Positions 35,882 through 44,545 of a stretch of DNA of 45,313 nt are shown one piece after another (the first letter of the stretch is position 1; every line of letters starts with the position of its first letter). A program made the translations under genes and the position numbers. This stretch comes from Pseudomonadota bacterium (GTDB taxonomy: Bacteria; Pseudomonadota; Alphaproteobacteria; Acetobacterales; Acetobacteraceae): the NCBI GenBank assembly GCA_021805565.1, contig JAJZFA010000051.1:1-45313 (forward strand), given 5' to 3'. Under the pieces are notes generated by a model. It had not been told where the DNA came from. It was given only the letters and a program-made list of their open reading frames with translations, and did no database searches.

Positions 35882-37219
35882 TTACGCCTTCTTACCCGCG
35901 GTGCACGTGCCGGTCTTCACGTTATACGCACCGCATTTCATCGGCGCCCGCCAATCGCCGATCAGGTCCTTGGTGTCGGCGACGTAAGGCGACCATTCCT
36001 GCGCGACCACAAGGCCGGGCGTTTCCGAGACGACGTTGAACTGACCGTCCGCCTGGATCTCGCCGATCAGCACCGGTTTGGTGATGTGGTGGTTCGGCAT
36101 CAGCGCGGAATAGCCGCCGGACAGGTTCGGGACCGTTACGCCGATCAACGCTTCGATCACCGCATCCGGATCGGTCGTGCCAGCCTTTTCCACACCCTTC
36201 ACCCACATGTTGAAGCCGATGTAGTGGGCTTCCATCGGGTCGTTGGTGGTACGCTTGGGGTTCTTGGTGAACGCCTTCCATTCCTTGATGAAAGCCTTGT
36301 TTTCCTTGGTATCGACGCTCTCGAAGTAGTTCCAGGCGGCCAGATGCCCAAGCAAGGGCTTGGTATCGACACCGGCGAGTTCTTCTTCGCCGACGCTGAA
36401 CGCGACGACGGGAATATCGGTCGCCTTGATGCCCTGGTTGCCCAGTTCCTTGTAGAACGGCACGTTCGCATCGCCGTTGATGGTGGATACCACGGCGGTT
36501 TTCTTGCCGGCCGAACCGAATTTCTTGATCGACGACACGATGTTCTGCCAGTCCGACTGGCCGAACGGGGTGTAGTTGATCATGATGTCGTCGGGCGCCA
36601 CGCCCTTCAGTTTCAGATACGCTTCCAGTATCTGGTTGGTCGTGCGCGGGTAAACATAATCGGTGCCGGCCAGCACCCAGCGCTTTACCTTGCCTTCCTT
36701 CATCAGATAATCGACCGCCGGGATGGCCTGCTGGTTCGGCGCCGCGCCGGTGTAGAACACGTTGCGGCTGCACTCCTGGCCTTCGTACTGCACCGGGTAG
36801 AACAGGATGCCGTTCAGTTCCTCGAACACCGGCAGCACCGACTTGCGGGAGACGGAGGTCCAGCAGCCGAACACGGCCGCGCATTTATCGACCGAGATCA
36901 ACTGCCGCGCTTTTTCGGCGAACAGCGGCCAGTTGGACGCGGGATCGACGACGACGGCCTCGAGCTTCTTGCCCAGCAGACCGCCCTTCTTGTTCTGCTG
37001 TTCGATCAGCATCAGCATGACGTCTTTCAGCGTCGTCTCGCTGATCGCCATGGTGCCGGACAGCGAATGCAGGATTCCGACCTTGATGGTGCCGCCGGCT
37101 GCCTGGGCTTGCGCGGGCGACGTGGCGGCCTTGACGGCGCCGACGGCGGCAAGCGTCGCGGCGGCCACCCCGAGGCGGCCTAGGCCGCGGCGGGAAAGAA
37201 TGGGTTCGTCCAGAGACAT
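35882..37219 (-). CDS. urtA: Urea ABC transporter substrate-binding protein UrtA
   Basis: This periplasmic urea-binding protein has 445 residues from ATG 37219. The N-terminus has LSRRGLGRLGVAAATLAAVG, a twin-arginine-like signal peptide, cleaved probably after AQAQA. The mature part begins TIKVGILHSLSGTMAISE and shows FYTGAAPNQQAIPAVDYL and GTDYVYPRTTN of the urea/amide-binding family. I prefer ATG 37219 because AGGAA lies 9 nt before it. The upstream ATG (37264) has no ribosome site and would sit about 10 nt from the expected sigma-54 transcription start. It is the first gene of the urt-ure locus. Confidence 0.95.
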   Translation of the reverse strand: MSLDEPILSRRGLGRLGVAAATLAAVGAVKAATSPAQAQAAGGTIKVGILHSLSGTMAISETTLKDVMLMLIEQQNKKGGLLGKKLEAVVVDPASNWPLFAEKARQLISVDKCAAVFGCWTSVSRKSVLPVFEELNGILFYPVQYEGQECSRNVFYTGAAPNQQAIPAVDYLMKEGKVKRWVLAGTDYVYPRTTNQILEAYLKLKGVAPDDIMINYTPFGQSDWQNIVSSIKKFGSAGKKTAVVSTINGDANVPFYKELGNQGIKATDIPVVAFSVGEEELAGVDTKPLLGHLAAWNYFESVDTKENKAFIKEWKAFTKNPKRTTNDPMEAHYIGFNMWVKGVEKAGTTDPDAVIEALIGVTVPNLSGGYSALMPNHHITKPVLIGEIQADGQFNVVSETPGLVVAQEWSPYVADTKDLIGDWRAPMKCGAYNVKTGTCTAGKKA

Positions 37220-37284
37220 CGGTACTTGTTCCTGTGCCGGTTGTTGCTTCGGTTTCCCCGTCATACGGACGGCAATCTAGGTCA

Positions 37285-37300
37285 TGCAACCATCATGCCA
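37285..37300 (-). promoter_or_regulatory. Sigma-54 promoter for urtA
   Basis: On the minus strand the sequence TGGCATGATGGTTGCA has GG and GC separated by exactly 10 nt, and it matches the sigma-54 consensus TGGCAC-N5-TTGCA at nearly every position. Transcription would begin near 37274, about 55 nt before the preferred urtA start. Sigma-54 control with NtrC is the usual pattern for nitrogen-scavenging genes, so urea uptake is probably induced under nitrogen limitation. Confidence 0.75.
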
Positions 37301-37381
37301 ACGAGATTCAGCCCTGGTTTCATCCATATCCAACGAGAGCGATGCGAAAATCGATACAATCGCCTATTAAAAAGCCAATAT

Positions 37382-37393
37382 TTCAGCGCTGAA
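37382..37393. promoter_or_regulatory. Perfect 12-bp palindrome upstream of urtA
   Basis: TTCAGCGCTGAA is its own reverse complement. It lies about 80-95 bp upstream of the sigma-54 promoter and about 110 bp upstream of the divergent dehydrogenase gene, within an AT-rich stretch. Enhancer-binding activators of sigma-54 promoters bind in this range. It does not match the classical NtrC site, so the binding protein is unknown. Confidence 0.4.
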
Positions 37394-37503
37394 CGCGCCT
37401 GTTTTTTGCCTAATATTTAAGCTATGCAGCAGCGCGGCCAATTTGGGCGATAGGGCAAACCCGGTTTAGACTGATCGCCGGAAACGCAATCAGGGGATAT
37501 AAG

Positions 37504-38472
37504 ATGACCAGCATCGTCATCGCCGATAATCCGTTGAACGAAATCGGCATCGCCAGGGACTTGCTGCCGCCAGGCCTGAGCGCGACGATCGCCCGCCACG
37601 GCACCCCGGAATTTCACGCCGCGCTGGCCGATGCCGTCTGCCTCGTCGGTTTCGGCGAAGGCACCATGGACGATGCGTTCTACAAATCCGCCCCGAACCT
37701 GAAACTGGTGCAGCTTCTGTCCGCCGGCTACGACCGCTGCGATATCGGGGCGGCCCGCCGAGCCGGGGTGCCGATCTGCAACAACGGCGGCGCCAATGCG
37801 ACGGCGGTATCGGAACACGCGATTTTATTGATGCTGGCCGTATGCCGGCGCGTGGTCTGGCAACAGACCAACGTCGCCGCCGGCCGCTGGCGCGGCAACA
37901 CCGTCGATGACGTCAAACTGTACGAACTGAAAAACCGCACGCTGGGCATCGTCGGCCTCGGCACCATCGGCAAAAAGACCGCGAGATTGGCCAAGGCGTT
38001 CGGCATGACGGTGCAATATTACGATACCGCCCGCCTGACTGAAGAACAGGCCGACGATCTGGGGGTGCGCTTCGCCCTGTTCGAGGAAGTGCTCCGCACC
38101 TCCGACATCGTGTCGCTGCATGTGCCGCTGACCAAGGACACGCGGCACATGATGGGTGCGGCGCAGTTCGGGATGATGAAGCCGGGGGCCTATCTGATCA
38201 ACACCTGCCGCGGTTCGGTCGTGGACGAACCGGCACTGACCCAGGCGCTGACCAACGGAACCATCGCGGGCGCCGGCCTGGACGTGTTCGATCAGGAACC
38301 GCCACAGCCCAACAATCCGCTGTTCGCATTGCCGAACGTCGTGCTGACCGCGCATTTCGCCGGGCCGACCTGGGAGAATCAATACACCCGGTTCCGCAAC
38401 GCGTTCGACAATTGCCAGCGGGTTATTCGGGGCGATGCGCCGCTTTGGGTGATACCCGAACTGCGGCCATAG
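37504..38472 (+). CDS. D-isomer-specific 2-hydroxyacid dehydrogenase
   Basis: This is an NAD(P)-dependent dehydrogenase of 322 residues that interconverts 2-keto acids and D-2-hydroxy acids. It has the Rossmann motif GLGTIG (151-156). The catalytic set is complete: Arg236 (NTCRGSVVDE), Glu265 (DVFDQEPP) and His284 (LTAHFAG, where most members have TPH). AGGGGAT precedes the ATG. It is divergent from urtA and shares a 239-bp region. The stop TAG is the first part of structured repeat copy C. The substrate is open. Confidence 0.93.
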   Translation: MTSIVIADNPLNEIGIARDLLPPGLSATIARHGTPEFHAALADAVCLVGFGEGTMDDAFYKSAPNLKLVQLLSAGYDRCDIGAARRAGVPICNNGGANATAVSEHAILLMLAVCRRVVWQQTNVAAGRWRGNTVDDVKLYELKNRTLGIVGLGTIGKKTARLAKAFGMTVQYYDTARLTEEQADDLGVRFALFEEVLRTSDIVSLHVPLTKDTRHMMGAAQFGMMKPGAYLINTCRGSVVDEPALTQALTNGTIAGAGLDVFDQEPPQPNNPLFALPNVVLTAHFAGPTWENQYTRFRNAFDNCQRVIRGDAPLWVIPELRP

Positions 38473-38517
38473 GGCAGCATCGGCACCACGTGCGTCAGCA
38501 CGCCGATAAAGCTGCCC
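38470..38517 (+). repeat. Structured repeat, copy C unit 1
   Basis: The fold is the same as in copies A and B. GGGCAGC and ATCGGC (38472-38484) pair with GCCGAT (38502-38507) and GCTGCCC (38511-38517), with an AAA bulge at 38508-38510. The inner hairpin GTGCGTCAGCAC (38490-38501) is identical to that of copies A and B. The stem sequence differs from A/B on both sides, so pairing is kept by compensatory change. The TAG stop of the dehydrogenase gene overlaps its first bases. Confidence 0.75.
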
Positions 38518-38531
38518 GCTCAGATAAATAG

Positions 38532-38580
38532 TTAGGGCAGCATCGGGACCGGGGACGTGTGCAGGCCGATAAAATTTCCC
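38532..38580 (+). repeat. Structured repeat, copy C unit 2 (degraded)
   Basis: A second unit follows about 62 nt after unit 1. It begins with the same TAGGGCAGCATCGG and ends GCCGATAAAATTTCCC. The inner part is altered (ACGTGTGCAGG), and the outer stem is weaker because GCTGCCC has become ATTTCCC. It looks like a tandem duplicate that has begun to decay. It lies in the gap before the convergent comM-like gene. Confidence 0.65.
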
Positions 38581-38635
38581 AGACGAGCAAAGGCTGAACG
38601 CATCCGCGACAGACATCCGCATCGTCCACCGGGCG

Positions 38636-40162
38636 TTACGGCGACCGCGCCGGACCGCGATGCCGGAACGCCAGCGCCTCGGCGATATGCACCCGCCCCA
38701 CGCTTATGCCGCCCGCCAGATCGGCAATGGTGCGCGCCACCCGCATCGTCCGGGTATAGCCGCGCGGCGACAGGCGCAGCCGTTCCATCGCCTGCTCCAG
38801 CAGTTTTTGTGCGTCGGGCTGTAAATCGATGGCCTTGCTATCGGCCTCGGCATTGCACACCGGCCCGTCCACGCCATAGCGTTCGGCCTGCACCGCCCGC
38901 GCCCTGGCGACACGCCGCCCGATCGCCGCGCTGGATTCGCCCGGCGGTGCATGCGACAGTTCCGCCGCCGTCGCCGGCTGCACATCCACCGCCAGATCGA
39001 TCCGGTCCAGCACCGGGCCGCTGACCCTGTTCCGGTAATCCTCCCCGCATCGCGGCGCTCGGCCGCATTCGCGCCCGCCTTCCCCCAGATATCCGCAGCG
39101 GCAGGGATTCATCGCCGCTACAAGCTGAAAACGGGCCGGATAGGTGATGTGCGCGGACGCCCGCGACACCGTGGTCCGCCCCGATTCCATCGGCTGACGC
39201 AACGCCTCCAGCGCCTGGCGCGGAAATTCCGGCAATTCGTCCAGGAACAGCACCCCGCGATGGGCCAGACTCACCTCGCCGGGCCGAGCACGATGGCCTC
39301 CGCCGGACAGCGCCGCCTGCGACGCCGAGTGATGCGGTTCGCGAAACGGCGGCCGCATCACCAGACGGCCGCCATCCAGCATCCCGGCGATGCTGTGGAT
39401 CATGCTGACCTCCAGCGCCGAACGCGGATCCAAATCGGGCAGCAATCCCGGCAAGCGCGCGGCGAGCATCGATTTGCCCGCGCCCGGCGGCCCGATCAGC
39501 AGCAGATTATGGCCGCCCGCCGCGGCGATCTCCACCGCGCGCTTGGCTGTTTCCATGCCTTTCACGTCGCTCAGGTCGGGGCATTCCGAAGCTTCCGCCA
39601 CGCCTGCGGTGTCCGGCGGCGTCAGCACCTGCGTACCTCGGAAATGATTGATCAGGCTCAGAAGATCGCGCGGCGCCAGAACCTCGATGCGGCCGGCCCA
39701 GGCTGCTTCCCCGCCCTGGCTGGCCGGACAGATCAATCCCAGGCCACCGGCGGATGCACCGATCGCGGCCGGTAACACGCCGGCGACCGGGTTCAACCCT
39801 CCGTCCAGGGACAATTCGCCCAGGGCGGCGTAGCCGGCGATTTCCTCGCGCGGCAAAATGTCCATCGCCGCCAGCAGCCCGAGCGCGAGCGGCAGATCGT
39901 AATGGCTGCCTTCTTTCTGCAAATCGGCGGGCTTCAGATTGATCAGCACCCGTTTCAACGGCAGCGACAACCCCATCGATGCAAAAGCCGCTCGGACCCG
40001 TTCCCGAGCCTCGCCGACGGCTTTGTCGGGGAGACCGACCAGAACGAGGCCAGGGGCGCCGGGCGCGATTTGCACCTGGACTTCCACCGGCACAGCCTCG
40101 ATGCCGGAGAATGCAAACGTGTTTGCGACCGCCATGGACGAAGATTGAATGCGATTGCTCAT
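38636..40162 (-). CDS. comM: YifB/ComM-family Mg-chelatase-like AAA+ ATPase
   Basis: This 508-residue AAA+ protein has an N-terminal Lon-like (ChlI) domain (about 15-170: VQIAPGAPGLVLVGLPDKAV, INLKPADLQKEGSHYDLPLA). The ATPase has Walker A IGPPGAGKS (223-231) and Walker B VLFLDELPEF. A C-terminal Mg-chelatase-like part includes LSPRGYTRTMRVARTIADL. ComM in Haemophilus/Vibrio is a hexameric helicase that extends branches during natural transformation. A Cys-rich patch NPCRCGYLGEG with later Cys may bind zinc, as in the family. I use ATG 40162; the 68 extra upstream codons read the DUF2237 gene backwards. Confidence 0.94.
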   Translation of the reverse strand: MSNRIQSSSMAVANTFAFSGIEAVPVEVQVQIAPGAPGLVLVGLPDKAVGEARERVRAAFASMGLSLPLKRVLINLKPADLQKEGSHYDLPLALGLLAAMDILPREEIAGYAALGELSLDGGLNPVAGVLPAAIGASAGGLGLICPASQGGEAAWAGRIEVLAPRDLLSLINHFRGTQVLTPPDTAGVAEASECPDLSDVKGMETAKRAVEIAAAGGHNLLLIGPPGAGKSMLAARLPGLLPDLDPRSALEVSMIHSIAGMLDGGRLVMRPPFREPHHSASQAALSGGGHRARPGEVSLAHRGVLFLDELPEFPRQALEALRQPMESGRTTVSRASAHITYPARFQLVAAMNPCRCGYLGEGGRECGRAPRCGEDYRNRVSGPVLDRIDLAVDVQPATAAELSHAPPGESSAAIGRRVARARAVQAERYGVDGPVCNAEADSKAIDLQPDAQKLLEQAMERLRLSPRGYTRTMRVARTIADLAGGISVGRVHIAEALAFRHRGPARSP

Positions 40163-40216
40163 GGCGTCACTCTGGCCGTCAATGGTAAACAAAGTCGTAA
40201 TCGCCGGGAGATTTCC

Positions 40217-40621
40217 ATGCCATTCGATGAAACCGGCCGGCGCCCCGGACGGCGCCCAGGGCGCAATGTGCTGGGCGGACCCATTGGGGTTTGCTCCAAC
40301 AATCCGATAACTGGGTTTTTCCGCAACGGCTGCTGCGAAACCAGCCCCGACGACATCGGCAGCCATACCGTGTGCGCCGTCATGACGGCCGCGTTCCTGG
40401 CCTTCAGCAAAAGCCGGGGCAACGATTTGTCCACCCCGCGTCCGGAATTCGGATTCGCCGGGCTAAAACCGGGCGACCGGTGGTGTTTGTGCGCGCCGCG
40501 CTGGCAGGAAGCATTCGACGCGGCCGCGGCCCCGGGGGTGGTGCTGCATTCCACCGAGGAAGGCGCATTGCGGCATTGCAGGCTGGCGGATTTGACGCGC
40601 TTTGCCGTCGATCTCGGCTGA
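40217..40621 (+). CDS. DUF2237 family protein
   Basis: This small protein of 134 residues belongs to the DUF2237 family, of unknown function. The typical motifs are NVLGGPIGVCSNNPITGFF, RNGCCETSPDD, GSHTVCAVMTAAFLAFSKSRG, NDLSTPRPEFGFAGLKPGDR and WCLCAPRWQEAF. Six cysteines, including the CC pair and CLC, are conserved in the family, which suggests metal or redox chemistry, but none is proven. I use ATG 40217; the longer frame from 39902 lies antisense to comM. The comM and DUF2237 starts are divergent, 54 nt apart. Confidence 0.92.
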   Translation: MPFDETGRRPGRRPGRNVLGGPIGVCSNNPITGFFRNGCCETSPDDIGSHTVCAVMTAAFLAFSKSRGNDLSTPRPEFGFAGLKPGDRWCLCAPRWQEAFDAAAAPGVVLHSTEEGALRHCRLADLTRFAVDLG

Positions 40622-40759
40622 AGCTAGCGGTTGCCGCCGTGGTTACATCGGCCTTCTGCCACGCGAAGCGCCGGAAACCATTCACGGCCGAACACAAATT
40701 CAGTCGGTTTGAAACGCCGTAACGTGACGGACGAGACCGGATCGGGCATCCCTGTTGGG

Positions 40760-41545
40760 CTATCGATCCACCGATTCCGACAGCATCGACACCCCGGTCG
40801 CCGGATCGCCCGCGATCTCCGCATCGGTCAGCGTCCGCCAGGTACCGCCGACCAGCACCTCGCAAGGCCGGAACCGCGCCTTATAGGCCATTTTCCGGCT
40901 CTCTTGTACCCAATATCCCAGATACACATAGGGCAGACCATGCGACCGGGCCCGTTCTATCAGCCACAGCACCGCGAATGTGCCCAGCGAAAGGCTCTCC
41001 AGGCCAGGGGCGAAGAAACTGTAAACGGCGGATAGCCCGTCGCCGAGTTGATCGGTCAGGCAGGCACTCAATAAGCGGTCCTGGCCATCGCGGAACTCGA
41101 TGATGAAGGTGTCGATCGGCGTGTCCTCCACCATCGCCCGGTAATCGTAAAAGCTCATGCTTGCCATATCGCCGTCGCCATGGCGCACCTGCTGATAGCG
41201 CTGAAACAGTTGAAACTGTTCGGCGGTCGCCCTGGCGGGAACTCGGAACCCCTCCAGGCCGGCATTCGCCCTGGCGATTTTCCGTAGCGTCCGGTTCGGC
41301 TGGAACCGGTCCACCGGAATACGAATCGGCACACAGGCCTGGCATGACGGACAGACCGGCGCATAGGCGATATTATGGCTGCGGCGAAAACCCGCCCGCG
41401 ACAGCCGGTCGTGCAGCACATCGGCGCCGGGGCCGGTGATCTCGGTCACCACCTTGCGTTCGGTGCGTCCCGCCAGATACGGGCAGGGCAACGGTGCGGT
41501 GGTGTAAAAGAACTGCGGGCGGCGCAGGGGTTTGTAAAGGCTCAT
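40760..41545 (-). CDS. bpt: Leucyl/arginyl-tRNA-protein transferase (Bpt/Ate family)
   Basis: This enzyme of the N-degron pathway transfers leucine (Bpt) or arginine from tRNA to N-terminal Asp/Glu of proteins, marking them for ClpS-ClpAP. The 261-residue protein has the N-terminal Cys cluster PVCPSCQACVPIRIP, YQQVRHGDGDM and the C-terminal acetyltransferase-like YLGYWVQESRKMAYKARFRP. ATG 41545 overlaps the RDD gene stop as ATGA. Bpt is likelier than arginyltransferase in bacteria; databases often still call it arginyltransferase. Confidence 0.92.
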   Translation of the reverse strand: MSLYKPLRRPQFFYTTAPLPCPYLAGRTERKVVTEITGPGADVLHDRLSRAGFRRSHNIAYAPVCPSCQACVPIRIPVDRFQPNRTLRKIARANAGLEGFRVPARATAEQFQLFQRYQQVRHGDGDMASMSFYDYRAMVEDTPIDTFIIEFRDGQDRLLSACLTDQLGDGLSAVYSFFAPGLESLSLGTFAVLWLIERARSHGLPYVYLGYWVQESRKMAYKARFRPCEVLVGGTWRTLTDAEIAGDPATGVSMLSESVDR

Positions 41546-42048
41546 GGCGCGGACATTCCATCGCGCATGGTCCAGCCCTGCCCCGCCGCGGTCAAGGCCT
41601 GCAATGCACCGGTTCGCACCACCGTCAATCCGCTGGCCAGATCGTGCAGGGTGCGATGCCGGCGCGTGAACAGGGCCACCGCCAGCAACAGGCCGGATGT
41701 CGCGATCGTCAGATAGAACACCAGCACGAAGATCAGAGCCTGAAACCCGGTGGGCGGACCCAGATCGTCGTCTCGCCGCACCGTCAGGCCAACGATGCGT
41801 TGGCCGGGCGTCGCGCTGGACGCGGTCATCAGCGAGATGAAATTGTAGAAAAACGGCAGAAAAGGCAGGATGCCCAGCGCGCCGAACCCAAGCCCCAGGG
41901 TCAGTAGCCCCAACAGCAGAAGTACCCCCCAAAGGATCAGAAACAATGCAACGATCATCGCACCGTCGATCAGCCACCCGGTGCAACGCCGGGCCATGAC
42001 GCCGCCGGTGAGGAAATCGTCGTCTGGATAGGGGGAACCGAAACTCAT
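41542..42048 (-). CDS. RDD-family membrane protein
   Basis: This small integral membrane protein of 168 residues has three to four hydrophobic segments (about 28-50, 52-72 and 105-130). The RDD hallmark residues are MARRCTGWLIDGAMI with the Arg and Asp, TPGQRIVGLTV, and the C-terminal RRHRTLHDLASGLTVVR. The function is not established for most members; some are ion exchangers. ATG 42048 overlaps the acylase gene end by 4 nt, and the gene is followed by bpt, so acylase-RDD-bpt is one operon. RDD-bpt pairing is common in alphaproteobacteria. Confidence 0.9.
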   Translation of the reverse strand: MSFGSPYPDDDFLTGGVMARRCTGWLIDGAMIVALFLILWGVLLLLGLLTLGLGFGALGILPFLPFFYNFISLMTASSATPGQRIVGLTVRRDDDLGPPTGFQALIFVLVFYLTIATSGLLLAVALFTRRHRTLHDLASGLTVVRTGALQALTAAGQGWTMRDGMSAP

Positions 42049-44348
42049 GGTATTAACCGAATCGTGCCCGAGATGCTGGCCGCGGTCGGCCCGAGGGTAA
42101 TCGTAGCACCATCGCGCCATCGTGCGACAAAATCCCGCGCATGCGCGCTGAACGGGTTGCCCGACTGGCCGGGCGCCATCATGAACACGCTGCGGTCGAG
42201 GTCCGACAGGTCATAGACACCGCGGAACGACGCACCGTGGACCGACTGGAACGTGCTGTCCGGTCCACCGCGATCGACCGTGCTGTCGTCGCCGGGGCTG
42301 GCGATCGAGATCGTCGTGAATGGCCCCAATACCGGAATATTCCGCAGGATTGGATGGGCAAAGACCGCAAGGTGAGCATCGCCCCATCGCCAGCCAGCCG
42401 GATCGGCGCCGAAGCGGGCGGTCAGGGTCGTTACCGCCTCCGCCAGCGAGTCGCGCAGCATCGGGCCGCAATCCCCGCCGCACCAGTGCGCGCCGGCGGG
42501 CGACAGCACCGACGCCACGAAATCGGACACCGGGGCGCCTAGTCCGGAGGTTACGCCCGCGCGTTGCAGCACAGCGGCATAAAACCGGCCGATCCAGGCA
42601 TTGAAGATCAGCGGCGCCGGCGACTCCATCGACGCCGATCCGTCCCAGCCGCGCAGCAACGCCATTTCCCGCTCCGGCGCACCCTGAACAGCGCGCAGCA
42701 CCGGCAGCACACTAAGTGCGAAATCGTCCACGACATCGGACTGCATCGCGGCGAAATCCGCCACCGTATGGCGATCCGAACGCCCCAGCAGTTCGCGAAT
42801 ACGCCTCGCGCGCCAGTCGCCGAACGTGTCATGACCCATGAAAACAGGAAAATCCGGCGGCCAGACCGGCTCGTTGCCGTTCACCAGTCGCCCGCTGTCC
42901 GGCCCGACGCTATGCGGCAGTTGCGCGCCCGATGCCCAGCCGGTCCAGTCGTGCGATCCGTCGGCGCCCGGCACCGGAATCGTTCCGTCGCCGGCCGTGC
43001 GAAGCGGTACCCGGCCGGTGACGAACAGACCGATGGTCCTGGCGTCGGCAACCAGCAGGTTTTGCACCGGCGAGGTGATTTCGGCCGCGGCCAGGCCCGC
43101 CTGTTGAACCGATTCCGCCCGGTTCAGCGACAGCAGGCCCGTTGCGGCGGTGTCGCCGAATTGCAGGTTGGCCATCGCGACGGCCAGAATCGGGCCGTCC
43201 CGCTGGCCCAGATCGCTGATCACCGGCCCATGCCGTGTCTCCCGCACAGTCAGGATCTCATCGGCGTGGCCCCGGACCTTGATCCGTTCCTTTCCCACCA
43301 GGAACGGCATCGGGCCGGTTGGCGTCTGGTACTGATCCGAACCGGCCGGTGTTTCGATAAAAATGTCCTGCACGTCGGCGCCGGTCGTGGTGAAGGTCCA
43401 GGCGATTTTCTCGTTATGACCCAGCACCATGAACGGCACGCCGGGTGCGGTCGCGCCGGCCATCACCCTGTGCGGCAGATCGATCCGCGCGAGATACCAG
43501 ATACCGGGAAAGCCGAACGCCAGATGCGGGTCGCCGGCCAGCAGCGGCGCGCCGGTGGCAGAATGCCGGCCATCGACCGCCCATTCGTTGGAGGCGCTTG
43601 CCGGCATCGTATAAGGGGCGGGAAACGCTGGCAGCACGGTCGCCAGCCGGGACGCGGCCGCCGCGAACCGATTGGGCAGCGGGTTCATCGCGTCCGGCGC
43701 CGGCACCGCCGTCCCGGTTGGCCAAAGCCCGTCGATCGCCGAAGCCGGAACCTGACCTGCCAAACCCTGGCGTGCCATTTCCTGCCGCCAGTTCATCGAC
43801 AGCCAAAGCCCCATGGTTTTCGCCCACAGCAGACTGTCTTCGGCCCGCCACGGTTCGGGCGCACCCAGGACCAAAAATTCGGGCGCGGCGAAACGGCCTT
43901 TCAGGTCGATCCAGGCGTTCACGCCGCGGGCATAGGCTTCCAGAATGGCCCGCGTGTCCGCGGGTAACGCCGCGTAATCGACATCCGCATGCTGGCGCAA
44001 ACCCAGCGTGCGCATCATCCGGTCCATCGGCAAGGTGGCCGGACCGGCGATTTCCGACAGACGCCCGGACGCCGCGCGCCGCATGAGATCGAGCTGAAAC
44101 ATGCGGTCGCGCGCGTGCAGGAAGCCCAGCGCCACCGCGGCGTCCTGTTCGGATGCGGCGCGGATGCGCGGGACCCAGTTGGCATCGTAAGCGATATCGA
44201 CAGGTCCGGACAGACCGGGAACCGAGGCTGTCCGATGCGATCCGGGGATCGTCAGCCAGATTGCCCCCGCGGCCAGCGCGGTTAGCAGGACGACAAGCGC
44301 GACGGCGCCTGCCGACGCCCGGATAATCCAGCGTGCATACGATCTCAT
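42045..44348 (-). CDS. Penicillin-acylase-family Ntn hydrolase
   Basis: This periplasmic amidase of 767 residues is matured by self-cleavage. An N-terminal signal/anchor (about 7-33) is followed by the alpha chain, a spacer and the beta chain that begins with the catalytic Ser253 in SASNEWAVDG. HSATGAPLLAGDPHL, VMLGHNEKIAWTFT-type text (MVLGHNEKIAW) and NGNEPVWPP fit the family. Members hydrolyse penicillins, cephalosporins, acyl-homoserine lactones or N-acyl peptides; sequence alone cannot choose, so a quorum-quenching role is possible but unproven. The longest frame has 49 extra codons upstream; I use ATG 44348. It is divergent from the Lrp-type regulator gene, which may control it. Confidence 0.92.
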   Translation of the reverse strand: MRSYARWIIRASAGAVALVVLLTALAAGAIWLTIPGSHRTASVPGLSGPVDIAYDANWVPRIRAASEQDAAVALGFLHARDRMFQLDLMRRAASGRLSEIAGPATLPMDRMMRTLGLRQHADVDYAALPADTRAILEAYARGVNAWIDLKGRFAAPEFLVLGAPEPWRAEDSLLWAKTMGLWLSMNWRQEMARQGLAGQVPASAIDGLWPTGTAVPAPDAMNPLPNRFAAAASRLATVLPAFPAPYTMPASASNEWAVDGRHSATGAPLLAGDPHLAFGFPGIWYLARIDLPHRVMAGATAPGVPFMVLGHNEKIAWTFTTTGADVQDIFIETPAGSDQYQTPTGPMPFLVGKERIKVRGHADEILTVRETRHGPVISDLGQRDGPILAVAMANLQFGDTAATGLLSLNRAESVQQAGLAAAEITSPVQNLLVADARTIGLFVTGRVPLRTAGDGTIPVPGADGSHDWTGWASGAQLPHSVGPDSGRLVNGNEPVWPPDFPVFMGHDTFGDWRARRIRELLGRSDRHTVADFAAMQSDVVDDFALSVLPVLRAVQGAPEREMALLRGWDGSASMESPAPLIFNAWIGRFYAAVLQRAGVTSGLGAPVSDFVASVLSPAGAHWCGGDCGPMLRDSLAEAVTTLTARFGADPAGWRWGDAHLAVFAHPILRNIPVLGPFTTISIASPGDDSTVDRGGPDSTFQSVHGASFRGVYDLSDLDRSVFMMAPGQSGNPFSAHARDFVARWRDGATITLGPTAASISGTIRLIP

Positions 44349-44545
44349 GGCGTGCAACCTGATGCGGCAAGACGCCGGTGGGAAGAGGCCAAATGGCAGG
44401 CCATCGCGGAAACCGGCAGGACGCAAAAACCGGCCGCGTGCGCGGACCGGGCTAAACGTCGAGATTTTCGGCTTTGCGGGCCACCCGGTACGCAATAAGA
44501 TTATCCCTTATAGTGCGTCCTGGAAATGTCCGGTTAAAAAAACAG

